Positions 53,718 through 62,149 of a stretch of 64,000 bases of DNA are shown here, one piece after another. The notes below the pieces were generated by a model that was not told the origin of the DNA, did no database searches, and was given only the letters and a program-made list of their open reading frames with translations. This DNA is from Tateyamaria sp. syn59 (GTDB lineage Bacteria > Pseudomonadota > Alphaproteobacteria > Rhodobacterales > Rhodobacteraceae), in the NCBI RefSeq assembly GCF_007995245.1, contig NZ_VCBA01000003.1, forward strand, positions 1 through 64,000. Direction: 5' to 3'. How positions within the stretch are numbered: the first letter of the stretch is position 1; each line of letters begins with the position of its first letter. The position numbers and the translations under genes are program-made.

Positions 53718-56700
53718 CTTGGGCGGCCTCCAAGATTTCGACGATCCCCGCTATGTCGAACCGATCCAGACGTTTTTCGAGCAGATCGAGCAGGCCTGTC
53801 TGGCCGCGGTTTTCGGCCCGCAGCTTGTCCAGATGCGCCCGTATGCCTGCCGGGTGGCCCAGCGTTGCGCTGTCCAGGAGAATTTGGCGGTCCTCCTCGG
53901 TCAGATCCTGTGACGCGGGTTTTTCCTCTTCATCTTCCGAGGCAAGCACGAGGGTGACCTTTAAAAGCTCGGCCACCTGCATCAGCAGGTCGTCCAGGTT
54001 GAAGGGTTTGGCGAGAAACGCGTCATGCAGCAGTGCCTTTTGCCCGGACATGTCCTCTTCGTCCGCGTGGCCAGAGATGACGACAATCGGAATGTTCGGC
54101 CAATCCCGCGCGCGTAGGTCATCGGCAAAGGACCAGCCATCGCGTTCGGGCATATCAATGTCCAATACGATAAGGTCCGGGGTGGCTTCCTGCAGCAACT
54201 GCTCGGCCAGATCCGCCGATGGTGCGAGCAGCACGACAAACCCGAGATTGGACAGGAACTGTTCGGTCAAGGTCAGGTGATTGACGTCGTCATCGACCAC
54301 AAGGATGGTCTTGCGCGGCCCGCTATAGCCGATCAGCGCAGGCTGTTGCACAGAGGTGTTCAGGTTTTCGGTGTCGAAGATGCTGGTCGAAATTGACGGG
54401 AGCATCATGCGTACCGAAAATGTGCTGCCTTGGCCCGGTGTGCTTTCCACCTCGATCCCGCCGCCCATGATCTCGACCAGAAGCTTGGTGATGGTCAGCC
54501 CCAGCCCGGAGCCTTGGCGGTCGGATCTGCCTGCGCGTTCAAACGGGCGCCAGATGCGGTCCAGGTTTTCTGGCGCGATGCCCATGCCGGTGTCTTTGAC
54601 GGTGATGACCGCGACCTCGTTCCGATAGGCCAGGTCCAGCGTGACATGGCCTTTGTCAGTGTATCTCAGGGCATTCGACAGCAGGTTTATGATGATCTGA
54701 CGCAAACGCTTTTCGTCGGTGCCGACGAGGGCCGGAAGCCTGCCGTGGGTGCTCCAGGTGAAGCATATGCCCTTTTCCTTGGCCTCCGCCTCAAAGATCG
54801 ACGCGGTTTGGCGCAAGAGCGCCCGGAGGTTGACCTTGTCACGCGCAATCTCAAGCCGGCCTGCCTCGATCCGTGAGATGTCGAGCAAGCCGTCGATCAG
54901 CCCGGCGAGGTGTTCCGAAGAGCGACGGATGCTACTGATCGAGACGCGCCAGGGTTCAAGATCGGGGTCTTTTTCAAGAAGCTGAGCAAAGCCGTAGATG
55001 GCGTTGAGAGGCGTGCGCAATTCGTGGCTGAGGCCAGACATGTAACGCGTTTTTGCGAGATTGGCGGCCTCGGCCTTTTCCTTGGCTGCCTGCAATGCAA
55101 GGTCGGTGCGTTCATGCGCGCGGATCTCCTTGAGCAGCAGTTTTGTCTGCCGCTCGGTCTCCTCCGTTGCGTTCCGCTGGCTTTCGCCGACAAGGACAAA
55201 CATCCACACCGCGACACCGATGACGATCAGCACGGTACAGAAGATGATGGTCAGAACGGCGTCGAGCGTGTCGTCATTGGCGAAGGCGCGGATCACCAAC
55301 AGCAACGCCCCAAAGCAAAGCGACAGAACGGTTGTGGTCAAAAGGTAGCGTGACAAGCGCGACATCATCGCTTTGGCCATGGGCGCGGGTAGGGTGGCGT
55401 GCAGCGCGTCGCTAACCGTTTCGTCAAGGCGGCCGTGCGGTTTGCACTGGTCGTGGCAGGCGGCATCAAGACTGCAGCAGAGCGAGCAAATGTTCCCGAC
55501 ATGGAACGGGCAAACGCTCGTGTCTTCGGCATCGAACCGGTATTCGCACACGGTGCAGGTTTGCAGCCCCTTTTGCACCGGTTCTGCAGTGTCGACCCGC
55601 GCGAGATAGTACCGCCCGCCCGTGGCCCAGGCGAGAATGGGTGCCAGAATGAAGGCGGTCAGCAAGGCGACGAATGACGAAAACGCCTGGACCAGCGGAC
55701 CGAAGACGCCCGCGTATGCGATCAGAGACACCACGCAGGCCACCACCATCGCGCCGATGCCGACCGGGTTCACATCGTAAAGGTGCGACCGCCGGAACTC
55801 GATGCCTTTGGGGCTGAGACCCAGCGGTTTGTTGATGACCAGATCAGCAACCAGCGCCCCGATCCAGGCCACGGCAACGTGGGAATAGAGGCCAAGGACA
55901 TGTTCCAGCCCGGTGAAAACGCCCAATTCCATCAGCATCACGGCGATTGCGACGTTGAACACCAGCCAGACCACCCGCCCCGGGTGGCTTTTGGTCAGCC
56001 GGGAAAAGAAATTGGACCATGCGATAGACCCTGCATAGGCGTTGGTGACATTGATCTTGAGCTGCGACAGGACGACGAAAACAGCCGTAAGCCCCAGCAC
56101 CAGAGCAGGGGAATTAAGGACCTGTTCGAACGCCGTGTAGTACATGCGGGTTGGGTCCGTCGCCTCTTCCATCGGTACGTTTTCACGGATGGCGAGCGTG
56201 ACGAGGTATGAGCCGGCCAGCATCTTGAGCATGCCGAGCACGGACCAACCGGGCCCCGCACAGACCAAGGCAATCCACCACTTGCGCTTGTCGCTTTTTG
56301 TCTGCGGCTCGGGCAAGAAGCGCAGGAAGTCGACTTGTTCCCCTATCTGCGCGACGAGTGAAAAGACGACCCCTGACGCCGCCCCCAGCATCAGCAATCG
56401 CGATGCGTCAGGCATTTCGGAACTGCCCATGAAACCGGTCCACATGTCGATGTCGTAGCCGACGAAGGCAAGCATGACGAAAGGAAGGATATGCAGCAGA
56501 ACCCAAAACGGCTGGGTCCATGCCTGGAACGCCGATATCTTGGAAAACCCGTGCAGCACCAGTGGGATCACCAGGACGGAGCTGGTGAGGTACCCAATAA
56601 ACAGCGGTATCCCCAACGTGAATTTGAGGGCGAGTGCCAGGATCGCCGCCTCGAGCGCGAAGAATATGAAGGTGAAGGACGCATAGATCAGCGACGTGAT

Positions 56701-57048
56701 CGTGGATCCGAGATACCCGAACCCGGCGCCGCGGGTCATGAGATCAATGTCGAGGCCGTACTTGGCTGCGTAATATGAAATCGGCAGTCCGGTCAGAAAC
56801 AGGATCGCGCCGACCAGCATGATTGCCACGATGGCGGTGTCGAACCCATACGTCAGCGTCAGGGTCGCGCCGATCGCTTCCAACGCGAGGAACGAGATCG
56901 ACCCGATGGCCGTGTTGGCCACGCGGCCATAGCTCCACCGCCGCGCGCGCCGCGCGGTGTAGCGCAGCGCAAAATCCTCCATCGTTTCGTTGGCCACCCA
57001 ACGATTGTAAGTCCGCTTTTCGCGGGTGGCGGTGAGATGTGCGAGCAT
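53704..57048 (-). CDS. NCS1 permease-histidine kinase-receiver fusion protein
   Basis: A 1114-residue fusion. Residues about 20-490 form an NCS1-type nucleobase/hydantoin permease with about 12 helices, opening MEDFALRYTARRARRWSYGR then VANTAIGSISFLALEAIGAT. Residues about 497-538 hold eight cysteines (C-X2-C-X11-C-X7-C-X2-CC-X5-C-X3-C), apt for zinc or an Fe-S cluster. Two more helices follow (about 565-625). The kinase part has SHELRTPLNAIYGFAQLL (phospho-His near 672), NLLSNALRYTDKG, DTGMGI and GSGLGLTI. A receiver (about 935-1050, Asp in LIVLDIDMPERDG) and a helical tail follow. It diverges from urtA and overlaps the LuxR-type regulator gene, which suggests that it senses a urea- or amide-related molecule. 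Confidence 0.92.
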   Translation of the reverse strand: MLAHLTATREKRTYNRWVANETMEDFALRYTARRARRWSYGRVANTAIGSISFLALEAIGATLTLTYGFDTAIVAIMLVGAILFLTGLPISYYAAKYGLDIDLMTRGAGFGYLGSTITSLIYASFTFIFFALEAAILALALKFTLGIPLFIGYLTSSVLVIPLVLHGFSKISAFQAWTQPFWVLLHILPFVMLAFVGYDIDMWTGFMGSSEMPDASRLLMLGAASGVVFSLVAQIGEQVDFLRFLPEPQTKSDKRKWWIALVCAGPGWSVLGMLKMLAGSYLVTLAIRENVPMEEATDPTRMYYTAFEQVLNSPALVLGLTAVFVVLSQLKINVTNAYAGSIAWSNFFSRLTKSHPGRVVWLVFNVAIAVMLMELGVFTGLEHVLGLYSHVAVAWIGALVADLVINKPLGLSPKGIEFRRSHLYDVNPVGIGAMVVACVVSLIAYAGVFGPLVQAFSSFVALLTAFILAPILAWATGGRYYLARVDTAEPVQKGLQTCTVCEYRFDAEDTSVCPFHVGNICSLCCSLDAACHDQCKPHGRLDETVSDALHATLPAPMAKAMMSRLSRYLLTTTVLSLCFGALLLVIRAFANDDTLDAVLTIIFCTVLIVIGVAVWMFVLVGESQRNATEETERQTKLLLKEIRAHERTDLALQAAKEKAEAANLAKTRYMSGLSHELRTPLNAIYGFAQLLEKDPDLEPWRVSISSIRRSSEHLAGLIDGLLDISRIEAGRLEIARDKVNLRALLRQTASIFEAEAKEKGICFTWSTHGRLPALVGTDEKRLRQIIINLLSNALRYTDKGHVTLDLAYRNEVAVITVKDTGMGIAPENLDRIWRPFERAGRSDRQGSGLGLTITKLLVEIMGGGIEVESTPGQGSTFSVRMMLPSISTSIFDTENLNTSVQQPALIGYSGPRKTILVVDDDVNHLTLTEQFLSNLGFVVLLAPSADLAEQLLQEATPDLIVLDIDMPERDGWSFADDLRARDWPNIPIVVISGHADEEDMSGQKALLHDAFLAKPFNLDDLLMQVAELLKVTLVLASEDEEEKPASQDLTEEDRQILLDSATLGHPAGIRAHLDKLRAENRGQTGLLDLLEKRLDRFDIAGIVEILEAAQDGID

Positions 57049-57161
57049 GCAAATTCCAAGTCGGCGGGGCAGCCAGGTCGGTTGGAAAACGACTCGTCCC
57101 GTGCCGGTCCCCCAAGATCACGTTTTCCCAATACCAGCCTAAGTGCACAAAACGCGCATCG

Positions 57162-57183
57162 GTATACGTCATTTAACGTATAC
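57162..57183. promoter_or_regulatory. perfect 8-6-8 palindrome, candidate operator of the LuxR-type regulator
   Basis: GTATACGT (57162-57169), six bases, ACGTATAC (57176-57183). It lies in the 218-base gap between the kinase gene and urtA, 84 bases before the urtA ATG and 114 bases before the kinase ATG. Length and symmetry suit a dimeric LuxR-family regulator, and the TACGT-N6-ACGTA core fits that class. Such a perfect repeat is unlikely by chance in so short a gap. Confidence 0.65.
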
Positions 57184-57266
57184 TGCGCCGCAGCATTACC
57201 CGCGATCCTTTCGTTAGCGGGTGGTTTGGAATCGCCCAATTGTTGAGCACTTCACTAGGAGGCGAT

Positions 57267-58538
57267 ATGTCCAACGAGAATTCTGACAACAAAGTCAATG
57301 GGGTAAGCCGCCGTGCGGTACTGGCTGGAGGCACGGCCCTCACGGCGTCCCTGTTCATGCCAAAGAACCTGCGCGCCCAGGACTTCGCGACGGCGGATAT
57401 CAACACCACCGGACTGGCGGTGACGGACGATACCGTCACAATCGGCATTCTGCATTCGGTCACCGGCACCATGGCGATCTCGGAAACGGGTTCGGTTCAG
57501 GCGGAAAAGCTGGCGATTGAACAGATCAACGCGCAGGGCGGCATTCTGGGTCGCAAGATCGAATACATCCAGGAAGACGGCGCGTCTGACTGGCCCACTT
57601 TCGCGGAAAAGGCCCGCAAGCTGCTGGTGAACGACAAGGTTGCGTCGGTCATGGGCTGCTGGACATCGGCCAGCCGCAAGGCTGTGCTGCCGGTGTTCGA
57701 ACAGCACAACGGCTTTTTGTACTACCCGACCTTCTATGAGGGTCTCGAGCAGAGCCCGAACGTCATCTACACCGGGCAGGAAGCCACGCAGCAGATCATT
57801 GCGGGCCTCGACTGGGTCAACCAGACGAAGGGTGCCAAATCCTTCTACCTGCTGGGGTCCGATTACATCTGGCCGCGCACATCGAACAAGATCGCGCGCA
57901 AGCACATTGAAAACTTCATGGAGGACTGCAAGGTCGTGGGCGAAGAGTACTACCCGCTCGGCCACACGCAGTTCAACTCGGTCATCAACAAGATCCGCCT
58001 GCGCAAGCCGGACGTGATCTATGCCATCGTTGTTGGTGGGTCGAACGTGGCATTCTACAAGCAGCTCAAGGCGGCAGGCATCGACCCGACCGAAGAGGGC
58101 CCGATTGTCTTGACCATTTCGGTGACCGAGGACGAAATTCGCGGCATCGGCGGCGAAAACATCGAAGGCTCCTACGCCTGCATGAAGTACTTCCAGTCGC
58201 TCGAGAACGAGAACAACATCGCGTTCGTCAAAGCGTTCAAAGAGATGTGGGGCGAGGACATCGTCATTGGCGACGTGACGCAAGCCGCCTATCTCGGTCC
58301 GTGGCTGTGGAAAGCGGCCGTCGAGAAAGCGGGCAGCTTTGACGTCGACAAGGTGCGCGAAGCAAGCCCCGGGATCGAGCTGACGACGGCGCCGGAGGGC
58401 TACGTGAAGGTACACGAGAACCATCACCTTTGGTCCAAGACACGCGTAGGCCGGGCACAGGCCGACGGGCAGTACGAGGTTGTGTTCGAGACGGCGGAAC
58501 TGGTCGAGCCTGACCCTTTCCCCGAGGGTTACCAGTAA
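57267..58538 (+). CDS. urtA: urea/short-chain amide ABC transporter substrate-binding protein
   Basis: The 423-residue binding protein has a Tat signal (SRRAVLAGGTALTASLF) and then the UrtA/FmdD-type sequence VTIGILHSVTGTMAISETG, IEYIQEDGASDWPTFAEKAR, GCWTSASRKAVLPVFE and LYYPTFYEGLEQSPNVIYTG. The last of these is typical of urea-binding UrtA. AGGAGGCGAT precedes ATG 57267. It heads an operon with urtBCDE and fmdAB. A stem-loop follows, as often seen after genes for abundant binding proteins. Urea is the default ligand; formamide or acetamide are also likely given fmdA. Confidence 0.92.
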   Translation: MSNENSDNKVNGVSRRAVLAGGTALTASLFMPKNLRAQDFATADINTTGLAVTDDTVTIGILHSVTGTMAISETGSVQAEKLAIEQINAQGGILGRKIEYIQEDGASDWPTFAEKARKLLVNDKVASVMGCWTSASRKAVLPVFEQHNGFLYYPTFYEGLEQSPNVIYTGQEATQQIIAGLDWVNQTKGAKSFYLLGSDYIWPRTSNKIARKHIENFMEDCKVVGEEYYPLGHTQFNSVINKIRLRKPDVIYAIVVGGSNVAFYKQLKAAGIDPTEEGPIVLTISVTEDEIRGIGGENIEGSYACMKYFQSLENENNIAFVKAFKEMWGEDIVIGDVTQAAYLGPWLWKAAVEKAGSFDVDKVREASPGIELTTAPEGYVKVHENHHLWSKTRVGRAQADGQYEVVFETAELVEPDPFPEGYQ

Positions 58539-58552
58539 GTCTCGAGACGCTG

Positions 58553-58582
58553 CGCGGCCCGGTTGAACGGCACCGGGTCGCG
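58553..58582 (+). terminator. attenuator-like stem-loop between urtA and urtB
   Basis: CGCGGCCCGGT pairs with ACCGGGTCGCG (one G-U pair) around an eight-base loop, followed by TCCTTTTCC. It would let urtA be made in excess over the membrane and ATPase subunits. Confidence 0.65.
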
Positions 58583-58614
58583 TCCTTTTCCCCAATCACA
58601 TCGTCGGAGGTGCC

Positions 58615-59541
58615 ATGTTCGCCGATTATTCCATGTCCGAGTTGGGCGCGATCTTTGCCATGCAGGGCTTTGCCGGACTGATCCTGTTCTCCGTCTTTGT
58701 GCTTATGGCGCTGGGGCTGGCGATCATTTTCGGCCAGATGGGCGTGATCAACATGGCCCATGGCGAATTTATGATCCTCGGCGCCTACGTGACGTATCTG
58801 ACGTCGAACGTGTTTGCCGACTATATGCCTGCCTTGTTCGGAACCTACTTTTTCGTCGCGATGTTGCTGGCCTTTCTGGCCTCCGGCGCGTTGGGGTTAT
58901 TGGTCGAATGGTCGCTGATCAGGCACCTCTACAAGCGTCCGCTTGATACGCTTTTGGCGACCTGGGGGCTGAGCCTGATCCTGCAACAGACCTATCGCAG
59001 CGTGTTCGGCGCGCGCGAGGTTGGTGTGTCTATTCCGGATTGGATGATGGGGTCACTGCCGCTGACCGATCTTATCGAAATCCCGATCAACGGAATCTTT
59101 GTCATGGTGCTGGCGGTCAGCATTTCTGCCGCCGTCTACGTGATGATGTTCCGATCCACCTGGGGCAAACAGGTGCGTGCGATCAACCAGAACCGCGTCA
59201 TGGCGGGTGCGGTCGGTATCAATACGGAATGGACCGACCGGTTGACCTTTGGCATCGGCTGCGGCGTTGCGGGTGTCGCGGGCTCTGCCTTTACGATGAT
59301 CGGGTCCACAGGTCCCACCGCGGGTCAGCTTTACATCGTCGACACGTTCTTGGTCGTGGTCTTTGGCGGCGCGGGCTCGCTCCTTGGCACCATCGCCTCT
59401 GCGTTCTCCATCAGCCAGGCCCAGTCGATCATGGAGTTCTTCCTCTCCGGGTCCATGGCCAAGGTTCTGACACTGCTGGTGGTGGTCGGGATCCTGATGA
59501 TCCGCCCGCAAGGTCTCTTCTCCTTGAAGCTGCGCAAGTAA
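58615..59541 (+). CDS. urtB: urea ABC transporter permease UrtB
   Basis: The 308-residue permease has about eight hydrophobic helices. UrtB features are LMALGLAIIFGQMGVINMAHGEFMILGAY (near 30-58), LATWGLSLILQQTYRSVFGAREV and TWGKQVRAINQNRVMAGAVGINTEW. GGAGGTGCC lies before the ATG. It pairs with UrtC to form the channel. The gap to urtA is 76 bases and contains the stem-loop. Here too the substrate may include short-chain amides. Confidence 0.93.
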   Translation: MFADYSMSELGAIFAMQGFAGLILFSVFVLMALGLAIIFGQMGVINMAHGEFMILGAYVTYLTSNVFADYMPALFGTYFFVAMLLAFLASGALGLLVEWSLIRHLYKRPLDTLLATWGLSLILQQTYRSVFGAREVGVSIPDWMMGSLPLTDLIEIPINGIFVMVLAVSISAAVYVMMFRSTWGKQVRAINQNRVMAGAVGINTEWTDRLTFGIGCGVAGVAGSAFTMIGSTGPTAGQLYIVDTFLVVVFGGAGSLLGTIASAFSISQAQSIMEFFLSGSMAKVLTLLVVVGILMIRPQGLFSLKLRK

Positions 59542-59553
59542 GGGGTGCGTCCG

Positions 59554-60678
59554 ATGCAATCATCTGCCTTCATGAGCCGTAAAGAGATCATAGGCTTCGC
59601 CATTCTTGCCGCCCTGATCTTCCTCGTTTTGCCCGCCGTCTTGGACAATTTCCGCCTCAACCTGTTTGGCAAGTACCTGACCTATGCGTTCGTTGCCGTC
59701 GGACTTGCCCTGTGCTGGGGGGCGGGGGGCATTCTGAGCCTCGGGCAGGGGGTGTTCTTTGGCCTCGGGGGGTATTGCATGGCGATGTTCCTCAAGCTTG
59801 AGGCATCGACGCCGGAAAATACTGCGATCCAGTCCACGCCCGGCATTCCCGATTTCATGGACTGGAACCAGCTTACTGAACTGCCTTGGTGGTGGGAGCC
59901 CTTCTACTCCTTGCCTCTTGCGCTTCTTGCAGTGGTTGCCGTGCCGGTCATGTTCGCCTTTGTGATCGGGGTGGCGATGTTCACCCGTCGCGTGGGGGGC
60001 GTGTACTTCGCCATCATTACGCAGGCCTTTGCAGCCATCATGACGATCCTGATCATCGGGCAACAGGGCTACACCGGTGGTGTGAATGGCATCACCGACC
60101 TGCGCACCCTGATGGGGTGGGACATCCGGACCGATGAAGCCAAGACCATCCTCTATTTCGTGAACGGCGCTCTGTTGTTCGCTGTTCTGCTGATCGCGCA
60201 ATACGTGCGCAAGTCCAAGCTGGGACGCCTTTTGATCGCGATGCGCGATCAGGAAGACCGCGTGCGCTTCTCCGGCTACAACGTCGCAAATTTCAAGATT
60301 TTCATCTTCTGCCTTGGCGCCGCGTTTGCCGGTATCGGTGGCGCAATGTTCACCCTGCAGGTGGGCTTTATGTCGCCCACGCTGGTCGGCATCGTGCCGT
60401 CAATCGAGATGGTGATCTTCTGCGCGGTCGGTGGACGGCTGTCTATCCTTGGCGCGGTGTACGGTGCGCTTCTGGTCAACTGGGCGAAGACCTCCCTGTC
60501 CGAAAGCTTCCCGGAACTCTGGCTGCTGGGCTTGGGCGGGCTATTTATCGCGGTTGTGATGTTTTTCCCGAATGGGCTGGCGGGCGTCTGGTCCGAAAAG
60601 ATCGAGCCTCGGCTGTTGGCTCTGTTCAGCAAAAAGAAACCCGACACATCCGCGCCCGACGGCGCCCCGGCGGAGTAA
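59554..60678 (+). CDS. urtC: urea ABC transporter permease UrtC
   Basis: The 374-residue permease has about nine to ten hydrophobic helices and the UrtC-specific segments YAFVAVGLALCWGAGGILSLGQGVFFGLGGYCMAMFLKLE and QGYTGGVNGITDLRTLMGWD. A charged C-terminal tail (SEKIEPRLLALFSKKKPD) lies in the cytoplasm. I prefer ATG 59554, with GGGG upstream, over a GTG at 59545. It starts 12 bases after urtB. Confidence 0.93.
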   Translation: MQSSAFMSRKEIIGFAILAALIFLVLPAVLDNFRLNLFGKYLTYAFVAVGLALCWGAGGILSLGQGVFFGLGGYCMAMFLKLEASTPENTAIQSTPGIPDFMDWNQLTELPWWWEPFYSLPLALLAVVAVPVMFAFVIGVAMFTRRVGGVYFAIITQAFAAIMTILIIGQQGYTGGVNGITDLRTLMGWDIRTDEAKTILYFVNGALLFAVLLIAQYVRKSKLGRLLIAMRDQEDRVRFSGYNVANFKIFIFCLGAAFAGIGGAMFTLQVGFMSPTLVGIVPSIEMVIFCAVGGRLSILGAVYGALLVNWAKTSLSESFPELWLLGLGGLFIAVVMFFPNGLAGVWSEKIEPRLLALFSKKKPDTSAPDGAPAE

Positions 60679-60683
60679 GCGGC

Positions 60684-61424
60684 ATGAACGAGCGTTTTAT
60701 CCTCAAGGTCGAAGATCTGACTGTGTCGTTCGATGGTTTCAAAGCCGTCGATCACCTGAGCTTTTATGTCGAGCCGAACGAATGCCGGGTGATCATTGGC
60801 CCCAATGGGGCGGGCAAGACCACCGTCCTTGATCTGATCTGCGGACGGACCAAGGCGACCGAAGGGTCTGTGGTTTTCAAGAACAAAGAGCTGCTGTCCA
60901 TGCGTGAGGACCAGATCGTGCATGCCGGGGTTGGTCGCAAGTTCCAGACGCCATCGGTCTACGAAGATCTGACGGTGTTTGAGAACCTCGAACTCAGCTA
61001 CCCCAAGGGACACGGCGTGTTTGGCGCGCTGGCCTTCAAGCGCGATGAAAAGGTGCGTGCGCGCATCAAGGACATCGCCGAGACGATCTTTCTTGCCGAT
61101 CAACTCGACGAAAAGGCGGCATTCCTCAGCCACGGTCAAAAGCAATGGCTGGAGATCGGTATGCTGCTGATTCAGGACCCCCAGCTTTTGATGTTGGACG
61201 AGCCGGTGGCTGGCATGTCGGTGGCCGAACGCAAGAAGACCGCCGAATTGCTCAACCGTATCATCCAGGACCGATCCGTGATCGTGATCGAGCATGACAT
61301 GGGTTTTGTCGCCGACATCGCGACCCGCGTGACGGTTCTGCACCAGGGCAAAACGCTGTCCGAAGGCACGATGGAGCGCGTCCAGAACGACCCGAAAGTG
61401 GTCGAAGTCTACCTCGGCCATTGA
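60684..61424 (+). CDS. urtD: urea ABC transporter ATP-binding protein UrtD
   Basis: The 246-residue ATPase has Walker A GPNGAGKTTVLDLICGRTK (near 40), the UrtD-type signature LSHGQKQWLEIGMLL (near 150) and Walker B LLMLDEPVAGMS. The phrase VGRKFQTPSVYEDLTVFENLE is characteristic of this subunit. GGAG lies ten bases before the ATG. It sits five bases after urtC and works with UrtE on the cytoplasmic face. Confidence 0.95.
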   Translation: MNERFILKVEDLTVSFDGFKAVDHLSFYVEPNECRVIIGPNGAGKTTVLDLICGRTKATEGSVVFKNKELLSMREDQIVHAGVGRKFQTPSVYEDLTVFENLELSYPKGHGVFGALAFKRDEKVRARIKDIAETIFLADQLDEKAAFLSHGQKQWLEIGMLLIQDPQLLMLDEPVAGMSVAERKKTAELLNRIIQDRSVIVIEHDMGFVADIATRVTVLHQGKTLSEGTMERVQNDPKVVEVYLGH

Positions 61425-61437
61425 AGGAGCACCCGGC

Positions 61438-62127
61438 ATGTTGACCGTCAAATCCCTGTCCGCGTCCTACGGCGAAAGCGAAGTCCTTCACGGTCTCGAC
61501 CTGACTGTGCAACCCGGCGAGATCGTCGCGATCATGGGGCGCAACGGTATGGGCAAGACCACGTTTATGAAAACGCTCATGGGCATCATGCCCGAAAAGA
61601 CCGGCGACGTGACAGTCGCGGAGACGCCGGTCACCGGAATGAAATCGCACCAGCGCGTGGCCAATGGCATCGCCTATGTGCCCCAAGGGCGCATGATCTT
61701 TTCCGCCATGACCGTACAGGAAAACGTGGAGACGGGCCTGACCGTCACCGGGCAATCAAAGGTACCCGATGACATCTACGAGCTGTTCCCGGTCTTGCTT
61801 GAGATGAAGGACCGGCGGGGCGGCAATCTGTCGGGCGGACAGCAACAGCAGCTGGCCATCGCGCGCGCGCTCGCGTCGAACCCGAAAGTGCTGCTTCTGG
61901 ATGAACCAACCGAGGGCATTCAGCCTTCGATTATCCGCGAAATGGCCCGCACGTTGCGCAAGATCCGCGATGAAAAGGGGCTGAGCATTGTCGTGTCCGA
62001 ACAGGTGCTTAGCTTCGCGCTCGACGTCGCCGACCGGGTGATGGTGATCGAAAACGGCACCTTTGTGCATGACAGCCCCCGTGCGGGCATCGACGAGGCC
62101 AAGGTCTCGAAATTCCTTTCCGTATGA
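61438..62127 (+). CDS. urtE: urea ABC transporter ATP-binding protein UrtE
   Basis: The 229-residue ATPase has Walker A GRNGMGKTTFMKTLMG (near 36-51), the signature LSGGQQQQLAIARAL (near 131) and Walker B LLLDEPTEGIQPSII. The PQGRMIFSAMTVQENVETGL segment is typical of UrtE. GAAGGAG precedes the ATG. The gene is 22 bases upstream of fmdA, so transport and hydrolysis share one transcript. Confidence 0.95.
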   Translation: MLTVKSLSASYGESEVLHGLDLTVQPGEIVAIMGRNGMGKTTFMKTLMGIMPEKTGDVTVAETPVTGMKSHQRVANGIAYVPQGRMIFSAMTVQENVETGLTVTGQSKVPDDIYELFPVLLEMKDRRGGNLSGGQQQQLAIARALASNPKVLLLDEPTEGIQPSIIREMARTLRKIRDEKGLSIVVSEQVLSFALDVADRVMVIENGTFVHDSPRAGIDEAKVSKFLSV

Positions 62128-62149
62128 CCAAAAAGACCAGGAGGATTTT

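Noticed and set aside
57049-57266. possible guanidine or other N-compound riboswitch before urtA
   Set aside because: Besides the palindrome, only a 6-bp inverted repeat (57198-57222) is seen; I see no recognisable riboswitch core.
57255-58595. 446-residue open frame on the minus strand
   Set aside because: Shadow of urtA, which has a Tat signal, a ribosome-binding site and family motifs.
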